Source of the DNA: Planctomicrobium sp051465645
GTDB lineage: Bacteria; Planctomycetota; Planctomycetia; Planctomycetales; Planctomycetaceae
NCBI RefSeq assembly: GCF_051465645.1
Contig: NZ_CP195790.1
Span: 744,001 to 808,000 of the forward strand
Direction of reading: 5' to 3'
DNA length: 64,000 nt
Position 1 is the stretch's first letter. The number at the start of each line of letters is the position of its first letter. A program made the position numbers and the translations under genes. Shown here one piece after another: positions 1 through 9,478 of the stretch. The notes under the pieces are model-generated. The model was not told the DNA's origin and did no database searches. It was given only the letters and a program-made list of their open reading frames with translations.

Positions 1-581
1 TGGACCTGGTGTTGGTCGATGCGCTGAACCCTTGGGGCTTTGGGGCTCTGCTCCCACGCGGGTTGTTGCGAGAGCGTCGGAATCAACTGGCTCGCGCAGA
101 TGCGATTCTGCTAACGCGTTGTGACCTCGCTTCAGAAAAGAGTCTTCAGGAAATTATTCAGGAAACCCGACGTCATTCACTCGCCCCAGTGCTGAAGACA
201 CGCTTTCAAGCGACAGATCTGATCAATGGTTATGGAGAAACCAGATCGCTTGCTGAGATTGCACAGCAGAAGCCCCTCGTCTTCTGTGGAATCGGGAATC
301 CAACTGGTTTTCAGCAGGCACTATCGGCATTCACAAACGTGACGAATGACCGCTGCTTAACCTTCCCTGATCATTACCATTACGGACCTGCCGATCTTGA
401 ACGGCTGCAGCAAACACTGCTCGCAACGCAGTCGGATCTTTATCTCACGACACGCAAGGATCTGGTGAAGTTGCCTCAGGATGGGATTTCTGGTGTCCCT
501 GTCTGGGCATTAAATATTGAACTCACCTTCATCGACTCCCCTGCTCCACTGATTCAACTGCTTGAGGGAATTTGTGCCTGA
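1..581 (+). CDS. lpxK: Tetraacyldisaccharide 4'-kinase, C-terminal part (cut by left edge)
   Basis: LpxK phosphorylates the 4' position of the lipid A disaccharide precursor at the inner face of the cytoplasmic membrane. The frame is open to the left edge, so the true start lies outside the window. The first visible residues (DLVLVDALNPWGFG, then LLPRGLLRE) match the conserved centre of LpxK, and RADAILLTRCD matches its following nucleotide-fold strand. About 193 of a usual 330-350 residues are visible; the Walker A part is missing because of the edge, not by decay. It indicates that this organism makes lipid A. A hairpin follows about 50 bp downstream, before a convergent gene. Identification rests on these motifs only. 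Confidence 0.85.
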   Translation, partial: DLVLVDALNPWGFGALLPRGLLRERRNQLARADAILLTRCDLASEKSLQEIIQETRRHSLAPVLKTRFQATDLINGYGETRSLAEIAQQKPLVFCGIGNPTGFQQALSAFTNVTNDRCLTFPDHYHYGPADLERLQQTLLATQSDLYLTTRKDLVKLPQDGISGVPVWALNIELTFIDSPAPLIQLLEGICA

Positions 582-626
582 GCTTGTGGGGACTATTTTG
601 AGTTCGTTCAGAAGGTCATCATCCAA

Positions 627-660
627 TAAAATCGCGGGACTGTTGTGAGCAGCCCCGCGA
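627..660 (-). terminator. Hairpin between convergent genes
   Basis: A perfect 7-bp stem (632-638 TCGCGGG with 654-660 CCCGCGA, 15-nt loop). On the minus strand it is followed by TTTTATTGG, so it fits a rho-independent terminator for the serine hydrolase gene that stops at 709. It may also stop lpxK transcription from the other side. Confidence 0.5.
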
Positions 661-708
661 GCGGTGTTCAGCAGTCATCAGGACGTTCTTAAAAAACGTC
701 ACTCGCTG

Positions 709-1902
709 TTATTTCAGAATTTCGTCCTGGAATGTTTCGCGAACTTTCGATGCGTCCCCATTCGGGAAGTTCGACCGCTGGACCATCAAGACCCAGGCAA
801 TCTTTCGTTCCGGATCGATCCAGAACTGAGTCCCGTATGCTCCACCGTGACCGAATGTCCCAGGGGACATTTTTGCGGTGATTCCCTGAGGTTCACGAAC
901 AACACACGTGCCAACACCCCAACCATTTCCAGGTGTGAATCCGGTTTTATGTTCAGGTGTTGTGTGAATCGTACGGAACCGCTTGATCGTCTCCGGTTTG
1001 ACAATCTGCTTGCCGTTCACTGATCCTTCATTCAGCAGGAACTGACAGAACTTTCCATAATCCGGCGCCGTTGAGAACAAACCTGCATTCGGAGCCGGAT
1101 ATCGGTCACGGCTCGTCGGTGTCTTCTTGTCGAGAAGAATTCGGTTGGTCGGATTAACTTCGAGCTTGCCTTCCGGAGTGCGGTTATAGGCCTTTGCCAG
1201 ACGCTCATTCTGCTCCGGCGTCAGATAGAATGCTGAGCTTGTCATTCCGATCGGCTCGAAGAACTCTTTCTTCAAGTATTCATCGAATGTCTGACCAGAC
1301 AAGATCTCGACGATTCTGCCTGCTGTGTTGATCCCGGACTGTGAGTAACGCCATTGCGAGCCGGGGACGAACTGAACTGGCTTGGCGACGTAATGCGGGA
1401 TCAGCCCGGCAAGGTTCGGAATGTCGATGACATCTTTCAGTGCCACTTCCTGAAGGCCAGCTGTGTGCGTCAGCAACTGCAGAATGGTGATCTGAACTGG
1501 TTCGCCTTTGTCGTTCTTCAGTTCCTTGAATTCAGGAATGTATTTGGCAACGGGATCTTCGAGCTTCAGTTTACCTTCTTCTTCCAGTTTGCAGATCGCC
1601 AGGCCAGTGAATGGCTTGGTCATCGATGCCACCCAGAACACCGTGTCCGGCTGCATCGGAATCTTCTTCTCAAGATCTGCCATTCCCAGCGTGTCGAGAT
1701 GAATGACTTTGTCGGGAGTGACAACAACGGTGACCGCCCCGGCAATCTCATTCTGAGTCACAAACTCCGTGAGCTTCTCATGAACTTGTGGAAAGTTTGA
1801 AGAAGCCTGTTTGGCGGGGGCCTCTGCATGAAGTAACGGAGCGGAAGCGAATGTTCCCGACAGAGCTGTCATAACAACAGCATGACGCAGCAATTTCAGC
1901 AT
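709..1902 (-). CDS. Exported serine hydrolase, class C beta-lactamase-like (PF00144)
   Basis: A 397-residue protein of the beta-lactamase/penicillin-binding-like serine hydrolase family, which in environmental bacteria covers esterases, D-aminopeptidases and DD-peptidase-like enzymes. Residues 1-28 form a signal peptide ending in LLHAEA, so it is periplasmic. The catalytic SxxK is S93-M-T-K96 (VASMTKPF). The usual YxN is Y186-S-Q (RYSQSG), so the last position is Gln instead of Asn. The third motif is HGG at 352-354 (GHGGAYG). Length is normal for the family. The start at 1902 gives a clean signal peptide. Nothing nearby indicates the substrate, and true beta-lactam resistance should not be assumed. 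Confidence 0.85.
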   Translation of the reverse strand: MLKLLRHAVVMTALSGTFASAPLLHAEAPAKQASSNFPQVHEKLTEFVTQNEIAGAVTVVVTPDKVIHLDTLGMADLEKKIPMQPDTVFWVASMTKPFTGLAICKLEEEGKLKLEDPVAKYIPEFKELKNDKGEPVQITILQLLTHTAGLQEVALKDVIDIPNLAGLIPHYVAKPVQFVPGSQWRYSQSGINTAGRIVEILSGQTFDEYLKKEFFEPIGMTSSAFYLTPEQNERLAKAYNRTPEGKLEVNPTNRILLDKKTPTSRDRYPAPNAGLFSTAPDYGKFCQFLLNEGSVNGKQIVKPETIKRFRTIHTTPEHKTGFTPGNGWGVGTCVVREPQGITAKMSPGTFGHGGAYGTQFWIDPERKIAWVLMVQRSNFPNGDASKVRETFQDEILK

Positions 1903-2206
1903 ATCGAGCTTTCTGTGGTTTGCGCGACCAATGAAAATCTGTCAATCATCAATGACGGAGTCCAGATTCGAGTTTAACTTAGCAATATTGCAGATGTTCT
2001 GCTGCATCGTTGAAGCAATTTTTGAATGCGGAAATCCCCAGTTTTTGTTGATCAAAGAGATCGGTGTTCCCGGGCTGACATGGGAGGGGTATGATTTTCA
2101 TTGCAGAGCTGTCAGGTGGTGTATGATACGCAGTGGCGTGTTGAACAACATGATTCGTCCACATGAGAGACCGATTCGAGTTGGTCTTAACGAAGTGAGG
2201 TGAAAG
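1903..2206. other. Divergent intergenic region, 304 bp
   Basis: Lies between the divergent serine hydrolase and DUF1338 genes and must carry both promoters. No convincing -35/-10 pair, hairpin or small gene was recognised. The last bases before the plus-strand gene contain GAGGTGAAAG, a good ribosome-binding site for the ATG at 2207. Confidence 0.4.
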
Positions 2207-3010
2207 ATGTCGACATGTGCGGTGTATGAACTCCTTGCAAGGCTCTGGACAGATTTCTCTCAGATCAACCCACAGGCGAAAGTGATTCATTCACTGCTTG
2301 AGGAACGTGGCGAACTGATCGTCAACGATCATGTTGCCTTTCGAACCTTTGCTGATTCTCGTGTGGGCATGGATGTCATTGCCAAGCCGTTTGTCGCTGC
2401 TGGTTATCGCCAGGCAGAAACGTATCGCTTTGAACAGAAGAAGCTCGACGCTCGACATTATGAACACGAAGACCCTCATCTTCCGAAAGTCTTTGTCAGT
2501 GAATTGCGGTTGCATGAGTGCAGTGAACTGTTGCAGCAGACGGTCGCGAATCTGCTCAATCAAATTCCTGAATCGGTTCTTAAGAGACCCGATTTCTGCA
2601 TCGTTGGACGCCCGTGGGATGTGTCGTACGAACTTGTGAATCGGCTGGCGAATGAGAGTGAATACGCAGGCTGGATGGCAGCTTTTGGGTTCAGAGTGAA
2701 TCACTTTACCGTCTCCGTTAATCACCTGAAATCGATCGCGACGCTGCAGGAATTGAATGAGCTGATCAAACAAGCAGGGTTTCCATTGAATACCGAAGGA
2801 GGCGAAATCAAGGGATCTCCGGAGGATTTGCTGGAACAGTCTTCGACACTCGCGCCGCCGGTGTCAGTCTTGTTTGAAGGGAAATCGCATACCGTTCCAG
2901 GCTGTTATTATGAGTTTGCAAGAAGGTATTCTCTCCCCAACGGAAAATTGTTCAGCGGGTTTGTTACTCAAAACGCTGACAAAATTTTTCAAAGTACGGA
3001 TCGTCGCTGA
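2207..3010 (+). CDS. DUF1338 family protein (2-oxoadipate dioxygenase/decarboxylase-like)
   Basis: A 267-residue member of the DUF1338 family. Characterised members (HglS/YdcJ type) are Fe(II)-dependent and convert 2-oxoadipate to 2-hydroxyglutarate in lysine catabolism. The likely metal ligands are visible: H42 in NDHVAFRTF, H166 in RVNHFTV and E236 in GCYYEFARRY. The protein is shorter than YdcJ (about 450 residues), matching the compact form common outside enterobacteria. It has no signal peptide and should be cytoplasmic. The start follows GAGGTGAAAG. No other lysine-degradation gene is adjacent, so the substrate is inferred from the family only. Confidence 0.8.
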   Translation: MSTCAVYELLARLWTDFSQINPQAKVIHSLLEERGELIVNDHVAFRTFADSRVGMDVIAKPFVAAGYRQAETYRFEQKKLDARHYEHEDPHLPKVFVSELRLHECSELLQQTVANLLNQIPESVLKRPDFCIVGRPWDVSYELVNRLANESEYAGWMAAFGFRVNHFTVSVNHLKSIATLQELNELIKQAGFPLNTEGGEIKGSPEDLLEQSSTLAPPVSVLFEGKSHTVPGCYYEFARRYSLPNGKLFSGFVTQNADKIFQSTDRR

Positions 3011-3153
3011 GGTCGCGCTCTCGTGAAAAAGCGAAATCGCGTAGATCAGTGCGGTAAACAGTTCGTCGCAGATGTTCGTCCAGAATGATGAAAATTCCGG
3101 CGTACGTCCGAACTGTGAGTGACGCTGTGAATGACATGGAGGAAGGTGTAATC

Positions 3154-5214
3154 GTGAGTTTGGATCGATCGTCGAATCAGAATGCCGAGTCGCCAATGGT
3201 CTCCAAGGGACGGCGGCGATTAGGATGGATTTTCGGCTTCTTCCTCTTTCTGGCGGCTGGACTTCTGCTGTTACCCAACATACTGGCAAGTATGCTCGTC
3301 TCAGAGCAGGGATTGGCGTGGTTATCTGGCTCATCAGTGGGACGATTTTCAGTAGGGCATGCGGATTTCAGTTGGCAATCTCCAGTTTTGTTGCGCGACG
3401 TGATCGTGAACGACAAAAATGGGCACCCGCTCGCTCAGGTGGATTCGCTAACAGCCAAACGATCGTTTTGGGATTTTCTCGTCAAACCAAGCGGCCCGTT
3501 GCAGCTGAATCTGGACGGGGCAAAGTTCACTGTGGTGGTGCATGAACCCGCGGGCATCGGAAGTGGCGAATCACGTGTTCGCGAAGTCGTGGAGAGGATC
3601 CACAGTTCCGCTGCTCCCAATGCGGGACGAGACATGGAAGTGGAAATCAAGAACGGCACAATTGAGTTCGTGACGCCGGATCTTCAGGTCATTGAAGCCT
3701 GGACAGGAATCACCGCGAAATATCTGTGTCTGGTGACAGAGGAAAAGAAGCAGACTCTGCAGGCGGCCCTGCCTGCGAATCCGGCATTGGGGTCGGGCGA
3801 AGTGACAGTGGCTGCTGAAATTGGCCCTCATCCAGAGAACCCTGATCAGGAAGTTGCCAACGTTAAACTGAATGCTGACCGGTTGTCTTTACTTGCGGTT
3901 CAGTCGTGGCTACGGGAGCACCTCAGCGAAGGGCAACCGATGCGTTTTGCCAGCGGGGCCAGTGAATCGGTGCTGACTCGAGATCGAAAACTGGGGTGGC
4001 AGTTCACAACCAACTCTCGACTCGTCGACCCAGCGGCTCCTGAAAAGGAGATTCAATTGGCGCTGGAGTCGCAGTTTCTGAAGCAGGAAGACAAGCTGCT
4101 GTTACCGAAACTGGAGATTCATGTTCAGGATGCATCTGCGAGTCTGGCGGGCTCTGTTGCCGATTTGACTGGCCGTCAGCATCTGGACATGTCCGGAACA
4201 ATTCAGTTGCCTGGCGAAGGACTCCTTGAATTCGTGCCAGCTGAAATTCGAAGCGAGATTGATGTTCTGGGAATGAAGGTCTCCAAGCTGACACTGTCCG
4301 GGCCGCTCAAGCATCAACCTGCCAATGAGAATCTGGAACGACAGGCGGCAGTCACGCTGCCACCAGAATTCAGTGCATCGATGATGATTGAATGGGCAAA
4401 TGCAAAAGCATATGGCCTGGAGGTCCAACCTGGGGCATTGCAGCTGACCTTGCAGAACAACAGGGTCACGACTCAGCCGTTGAATGTTTCCGTTAATGGC
4501 GGCGAACTGAGGCAACTTCCTGATCTGGTCATTAGCGATCAGGGACCTGTGCTACATTTTCGCGAAGGAGTCATGCTTGCCAATGTCGGGCTGACTGAAG
4601 AAGTGTGTCGAGGATGGATTCAGTACATCTCTCCAACATTGGCGAGCGCAACTTCAGTCGAAGGAAGATTGACTCTAGCAACGAATGCCGGGCAGATTCC
4701 ATTGTCTTCACTTGCACAGGGGGACCTGGCTGGATCAATGACGATTCAGGGGGGAAAAGTGCGCCCGGGACCGTTGGCGAATCAAGTCTTGGGTCAGGTG
4801 GCGCAACTCGAAATGCTGATCAAGAAACTCAAAGTTTCGGAGATGAGCGATCGATCAATTATGGAGGTCGAGAGCGAACCGGTTGCGTTTCGTCTGTATC
4901 AGGGACGCGTTTATCACGAGCGATTTGGGGTGAACGTCTCTGGCGTTCACGTCGAAACAACGGGATCTGTCGGTGTTGACCAGACCGTTCAAATGTTGGT
5001 CTCGATTCCATTCCCTGAACGATGGTTTGCCGATGCAGGACCGGTTCTGAAGGCTCTGCAGGGGGAAGCAATCCAAATGCCGGTCACCGGGACTCTGGCT
5101 GATCCTAAACTTGATGCTCGTCCTGTTGCCGAATTTGGGAAACGAATTGGAATCAAGGCCGTTGGTGGCCTGCTTGATCGGTTGATTGAACGCCGTCAAA
5201 ATCGCGGACGCTGA
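3154..5214 (+). CDS. AsmA-like envelope protein
   Basis: A 686-residue protein with a basic N-terminus, one membrane anchor (about residues 24-46) and a long beta-rich exported region, the layout of AsmA/TamB-like proteins. These span the periplasm and are linked to lipid transport and outer membrane homeostasis. The C-terminal part (low GxVRPG-type turns, then VGVDQTVQMLVSIPF and GTLADPKL) is the typical AsmA C-terminal repeat with a final predicted G-T-L-x-D-P-K motif. I chose the GTG at 3154 because GGAGGAAGG sits 7 nt before it. An ATG at 3085 would add 23 residues without any visible ribosome site. Function is inferred from architecture. Confidence 0.7.
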   Translation: MSLDRSSNQNAESPMVSKGRRRLGWIFGFFLFLAAGLLLLPNILASMLVSEQGLAWLSGSSVGRFSVGHADFSWQSPVLLRDVIVNDKNGHPLAQVDSLTAKRSFWDFLVKPSGPLQLNLDGAKFTVVVHEPAGIGSGESRVREVVERIHSSAAPNAGRDMEVEIKNGTIEFVTPDLQVIEAWTGITAKYLCLVTEEKKQTLQAALPANPALGSGEVTVAAEIGPHPENPDQEVANVKLNADRLSLLAVQSWLREHLSEGQPMRFASGASESVLTRDRKLGWQFTTNSRLVDPAAPEKEIQLALESQFLKQEDKLLLPKLEIHVQDASASLAGSVADLTGRQHLDMSGTIQLPGEGLLEFVPAEIRSEIDVLGMKVSKLTLSGPLKHQPANENLERQAAVTLPPEFSASMMIEWANAKAYGLEVQPGALQLTLQNNRVTTQPLNVSVNGGELRQLPDLVISDQGPVLHFREGVMLANVGLTEEVCRGWIQYISPTLASATSVEGRLTLATNAGQIPLSSLAQGDLAGSMTIQGGKVRPGPLANQVLGQVAQLEMLIKKLKVSEMSDRSIMEVESEPVAFRLYQGRVYHERFGVNVSGVHVETTGSVGVDQTVQMLVSIPFPERWFADAGPVLKALQGEAIQMPVTGTLADPKLDARPVAEFGKRIGIKAVGGLLDRLIERRQNRGR

Positions 5215-5434
5215 ACAAGATTGGGGTTTTCTTCAACTCAAGATTGTGTGAGACGGGCCAGTCTCATTTTTCTGATGTTGGCAAATCGGGTTTGAAGCAA
5301 CGGCGCAATTACTGTTACCCTTTCGACGCTGTCTGGTTCATCCACTGGCAGTTTGAGCTTTTCGCCGTCAGTTGCTCATGGATATGAATACTGAGCGGTT
5401 CACCTGTCTGTACAAGGTTTAAGAGGGCGATTTT

Positions 5435-6199
5435 GTGAACGGATTTGACGACGAACAAGAAGAGACGAATCTCGCACCCATTCGCGAGTTGACGAAGCCG
5501 CAGCGTCGTGTGTTGGGTGTTCTTGTTGAAAAGGCGTATACCGTTCCTGAGAGTTATCCGCTCACCGTGAAGTCGGTGGTCGCCGGAAGTAATCAAAAGA
5601 GTAATCGTGCCCCGATTACGAACTACACTGAAGACGCTCTGACCGATGTCCTGGAAGATCTGCGATCAATGGGCTTGATCGCCGTTGTGCATACAGAATC
5701 TGGTCGCACAGAGCGGTATCGTCATTATGTTCGAAAGCGATTCCCCTTCTCCGAACCGCAGCTCGCGATCATCACCGAGCTTCTGCTGCGCGGGCGGCAG
5801 CAAATGGGAGAATTGCGAGCTCGGGCGAGTCGCATGGTTCCGATCGAAAGCCAGCAGGAGCTGAAGAAGGAAATCGAAGGGCTGTTGGAACAGGGCTATG
5901 TGCAAGTCGATGGTCCACTGGATCGTCGGGGAGTTGAAATTGATCACAATTTCTATCTCGCCTCTGAAGACGCAAAGATGTCGATCGGCCATGAGCCGTC
6001 GCATGTTCCAAGCAGTGACGTTGTCGAAGCATCGCCTCAACAGCGGCGTCAGGATACGAGTCACAGTCATTCTTCAAATGATCTGAGTGAACTTCGAGAG
6101 GCGAATGATGCCCTTCGAACTGAGGTTGAAACGCTCAGGCAGGAAGTTGCCGCGTTGCGAGATGATCTGTTCCAGTTGCGCCAAAGTCTGGGTGCATAA
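5435..6199 (+). CDS. YceH family protein (DUF480)
   Basis: A 254-residue cytoplasmic protein of the DUF480/YceH family, whose fold is two winged-helix domains. The conserved start of the family is clear (LTKPQRRVLGVLVEKAYT, then ESYPLTVKSVVAGSNQKSN). The second winged helix covers roughly residues 105-170. Residues 200-254 add a short linker and a leucine-zipper-like coiled coil (LREANDALRTEVETLRQEV), suggesting it dimerises. The start codon is GTG at 5435, preceded by AAGAGGG. The biochemical role of YceH is not established. A strong terminator follows, so it is probably the end of its transcription unit. Confidence 0.85.
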   Translation: MNGFDDEQEETNLAPIRELTKPQRRVLGVLVEKAYTVPESYPLTVKSVVAGSNQKSNRAPITNYTEDALTDVLEDLRSMGLIAVVHTESGRTERYRHYVRKRFPFSEPQLAIITELLLRGRQQMGELRARASRMVPIESQQELKKEIEGLLEQGYVQVDGPLDRRGVEIDHNFYLASEDAKMSIGHEPSHVPSSDVVEASPQQRRQDTSHSHSSNDLSELREANDALRTEVETLRQEVAALRDDLFQLRQSLGA

Positions 6200-6236
6200 T
6201 CTCAAGATTTGAGTTTGGAAGATTGAGTGGGATCTG

Positions 6237-6269
6237 GCGGGGACGACAATGAGTCGCCCCGCTTTTTTT
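6237..6269 (+). terminator. Rho-independent terminator after the yceH-like gene
   Basis: GC-rich stem GCGGGG (6237-6242) with CCCCGC (6257-6262), extended by an inner GAC/GTC pairing, directly followed by seven T (6263-6269). It sits 38 bp after the stop codon at 6199. Confidence 0.85.
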
Positions 6270-6354
6270 ACATCGATTCCCAAAGGCAGATGGCCGAATC
6301 GAATCTCCTCGTCATCCAATCGAGTCAGTGCGGAGGTCGGTCAGGGAGACGACT

Positions 6355-7842
6355 CTAATTTGCAGTGTCATCTCTTGAGCTGAGAGGATTGACAGGGTGA
6401 TCTGAATGCTCAGGATCTTCGATGACACGGTTGGGGTCGATGAGCAACCAGCAGACCGCGGCAACTAAGAACCCGCCAACGGTTGTGAGAAAGACGGATT
6501 GGTACCCGGCCAATGTGGCTTCTTTGATTGCAGATGCACTGAGTTCAGAAACGGGGATCTGCAGTTTTACGGACTGCGCCGCGATGAAGGATTGAATCAC
6601 GGTTCCGGTAATCCATGTCGCGAACGCTGTTCCGAGTGTCCCGATCGTGTTCATACATGCCGCCACGACTGCGGTGTTTCTCCGCCCGAGATCCTGACAC
6701 GTCGCCCAAGCGGCTCCAAGTGTCAGGTCGATTCCAAATCCGGACGCCGCTACAAACAGGCAGAAGAGGTGCACATTGCTGGCTTCTCTGGCTCCGATCC
6801 AGCATGCGGCACACAGAAGCATCGCCATGACACCGAGTGCGCGCCGACCGAGTGCGCGACTCCCGAGTCGTCGGCTGAGAGTGTTCACGAGAATTCCCCC
6901 GACAACACATCCAATGGCGCCGACCCAGAGTGGTGCTCCTTTGTAAATCGCTCCGACGAGATCGTCGCGAGGCACTTCGAATCGCTCCTCCATGTAGGAT
7001 GGAAGATAGGTGATGTTGAATGCCCAACCATAATTGATGAGCGAATACATCAGGCAGAGAGCCCAAAGACTTTTGTTGGTGAACAGGGCTTTCCAAGGGA
7101 CCGGACCATGGGGAGTCGCGGGACTCTCCGCCGCCGATCCGATCAGTGCCAGTTCAGCCTGATTGACATCCGGATGCTCAGTGGGGCGATTGCGAAATCG
7201 CATCGAGAAGATCACACACCAGATGAAGCCGATCACGCCGAAAAGAATAAATGCGGTTCTCCAGTGCATTAAAGACGGGGAATACGGCGTCCCACTGACA
7301 AGGATCGCCCAAATGAGAGGTGTGAGTCCACCTGCGATACGCCCGGACATCCAGACCAGACCTTGAGCCAGTTCCCACTGGTGTCTGGGAATCCACTGCC
7401 GTAAGACACTGGCGATATTGGGATAAGCACCGGCCTCCCCTGCCCCGAAGAGAAATCGAAGGGTGATGAGTGTTCCGAGTCCACCGAATGTGATCCCAGC
7501 CCATTTCCAACCAATCACAGCGGTGAGTGCAGTACAGATTGACCACCAGATGACAATCCGGATCAGCATCTTCTTTGGCCCGATCCGATCGCCCCACCAT
7601 CCTGTCGGGATCTCAAAAATGGCATACGCGATTGCGAATGCAGTGAACACCCATTTCATGTCTGCGACGCTCGTCAGGTTTAATTCTGAGGCAATCGCAG
7701 GGGCAGCTGTGCCGAAGCAGACACGGTCCAGATAGGTGATCATCGACAGCCCGCAGACCATCGCAAGAACTTGATAACGAACTCGACTCGGAATCGGACG
7801 AGTTGAATCAGCTGGGCCCGTAGACGTGGTCAGCGCTGGCAT
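6355..7842 (-). CDS. MFS transporter, anion:cation symporter (ACS) type
   Basis: A 495-residue major facilitator with about 12 membrane helices. Motifs fit the ACS family, which imports sugar acids, phthalates and other organic anions with protons: ITYLDRVCFGTAAPAI in helix 1, the loop 2-3 signature GWWGDRIGPKK, and FGAGEAGAYPN in helix 4. The central loop and second half (about residues 255-465) repeat the fold. The start at 7842 is ATG. It is a single gene: the convergent yceH terminator lies downstream, and 181 bp separate it from the DUF1501 gene upstream. The substrate cannot be read from context. Confidence 0.85.
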   Translation of the reverse strand: MPALTTSTGPADSTRPIPSRVRYQVLAMVCGLSMITYLDRVCFGTAAPAIASELNLTSVADMKWVFTAFAIAYAIFEIPTGWWGDRIGPKKMLIRIVIWWSICTALTAVIGWKWAGITFGGLGTLITLRFLFGAGEAGAYPNIASVLRQWIPRHQWELAQGLVWMSGRIAGGLTPLIWAILVSGTPYSPSLMHWRTAFILFGVIGFIWCVIFSMRFRNRPTEHPDVNQAELALIGSAAESPATPHGPVPWKALFTNKSLWALCLMYSLINYGWAFNITYLPSYMEERFEVPRDDLVGAIYKGAPLWVGAIGCVVGGILVNTLSRRLGSRALGRRALGVMAMLLCAACWIGAREASNVHLFCLFVAASGFGIDLTLGAAWATCQDLGRRNTAVVAACMNTIGTLGTAFATWITGTVIQSFIAAQSVKLQIPVSELSASAIKEATLAGYQSVFLTTVGGFLVAAVCWLLIDPNRVIEDPEHSDHPVNPLSSRDDTAN

Positions 7843-8023
7843 CGGAACCTGATTTCGTTAGAGCAAGTTCAAGCAGGAACAAGGGTGTCGCAGTCAAAAT
7901 TCAGTACGTATCCTTGGAATGATGTCTTGTTGCTTCGACACTCTTAGACTCTTAAAGGTCGAACACTCGAAGCAGGTGTCCAGACGATTGTGGATGTCGC
8001 TCTGATCGCACTGGCAATCAGAC

Positions 8024-9460
8024 TTATGTCAGAATCTCTTTAATGACACGGCCATGAACATCCGTCAGACGGAAGTCACGCCCTGCATATCGATATGTCA
8101 GTCGCTCGTGGTCGAATCCAAGCAGATGGAGGATTGTTGCGTGGAAGTCATGAACGCTGGTTGGATTGACAACCGCTTTGAACCCAAAGTCGTCTGTTGC
8201 TCCGAATGTGGAACCGCCTTTCACACCGCCACCCGCCATCCAGACGCTGAAGCCATAGTGGTTGTGATCGCGGCCAAGCTGTGACTTCCCTTCTCCGCTG
8301 AGTTCGACAGTCGGTGTTCGACCAAACTCACCGCCCCATAAAATCAGGGTCTCGTCAAACATTCCCCGTTGTTTCAAATCTGCGAAGAGTGCAGCAATTG
8401 GCTGGTCGATCTCGCCTGCCAGTTGCCTGTGTGTCGCTGCGATGTTGGCATGGTTGTCCCAAGGCTGCCCGGCCCCGTGCCAGAGTTGAACGTATCGAAC
8501 TCCGCGTTCCAGAAGACGCCTGGCGATCAGCGTCTGACGACCGTGGACCCCTGCACCATACATTTCCTGAATGTGCTTGGGTTCCTGCTCTATGTTGAAG
8601 GCGTCCGCTGCTTCCATCTGCATTCGAAACGCAAGTTCGAAGGATTGGATGCGTGCTTCCAGCCGGTCGTCTGTTCTGGTTTCGAGGTGTTGTGCGTTGA
8701 GTGTTTGTAAGAGGTCGAGTTGCCTGCGCTGTATTCCGGTTGATGCATGATTACTGCGAATGTTCTCGATCAACCGCTCAATATTCTGGTGCTGCGGATC
8801 AACATAGGTTCCTTGAAACGCGCCGGGCAGAAAACCGGACTGCCAGTTCTCGGAGTCTTTGATCGGGAGTCCGTTCGGGCACATGGCAACGAACCCCGGC
8901 AGGTTCTCGTTCTCTGATCCCAAGCCATATAGCACCCACGATCCGACACTGGGGCGAGACAAGACCGAGTCGCCACAATTCATCAGCATCAGAGAAGGTT
9001 CGTGGTTGGGCACCTGTGCATACATGGAACGGATGACGGCGATGTCATCGGCGTATGCGGCCGTTTTCTCGAAGATCTCGCTGATCTCAAGTCCACTTTC
9101 GCCATACTTCTTGAACTGAAATGGCGAACCAAATGCGGCACCAGTCTTGCGTTCAGTCGCAAGGGAGATGGGCGCCTGCTTGCCATCGTACTTGGTGAGG
9201 ACAGGTTTCGGGTCGAACGTATCGACGTGCGATGGACCGCCATTCAAAAAGAAGTGAATGACCCGCTTCACTTTTCCGGGAAAATGGGGACGCTTATTCT
9301 CAGATGGCGATGCACTATTTGTTGGCGTTTGTGCTGGCGAATTTCCGCTTGCAGCACGCTCGCCCATTCCGGCCAGACTGATTGCACCAAGGCCCATCCC
9401 GGAACGCTGTAAGAGCGCGCGTCTGTTCAGCATCAAGTTGTCTGCGAATGGCAATCTCAT
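8024..9460 (-). CDS. DUF1501 protein (sulfatase-fold, Tat-exported)
   Basis: A 478-residue DUF1501 protein, a family very abundant in planctomycetes and related to the alkaline-phosphatase/sulfatase fold. The N-terminus carries a twin-arginine signal (LNRRALLQRSGMGLG), so export in folded form is predicted. Family landmarks include HFFLNGGPSHVDTFDPK near residue 70, SMYAQVPNHEPSLMLMNCG, and WGGEFGRTPTVE towards the C-terminus. The ATG at 9460 follows GGAGAGGACTC. It starts 18 bp after the stop of the PSCyt1/DUF1549/DUF1553 gene, so the two are almost certainly one operon, the usual planctomycete pairing. The enzymatic role of the family is unknown. Confidence 0.9.
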   Translation of the reverse strand: MRLPFADNLMLNRRALLQRSGMGLGAISLAGMGERAASGNSPAQTPTNSASPSENKRPHFPGKVKRVIHFFLNGGPSHVDTFDPKPVLTKYDGKQAPISLATERKTGAAFGSPFQFKKYGESGLEISEIFEKTAAYADDIAVIRSMYAQVPNHEPSLMLMNCGDSVLSRPSVGSWVLYGLGSENENLPGFVAMCPNGLPIKDSENWQSGFLPGAFQGTYVDPQHQNIERLIENIRSNHASTGIQRRQLDLLQTLNAQHLETRTDDRLEARIQSFELAFRMQMEAADAFNIEQEPKHIQEMYGAGVHGRQTLIARRLLERGVRYVQLWHGAGQPWDNHANIAATHRQLAGEIDQPIAALFADLKQRGMFDETLILWGGEFGRTPTVELSGEGKSQLGRDHNHYGFSVWMAGGGVKGGSTFGATDDFGFKAVVNPTSVHDFHATILHLLGFDHERLTYRYAGRDFRLTDVHGRVIKEILT

Positions 9461-9478
9461 GAGTCCTCTCCGTAAGAA

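Noticed and set aside
664..1023. 119-residue plus-strand frame opposite the serine hydrolase
   Set aside because: Antisense shadow of a gene with intact catalytic motifs.
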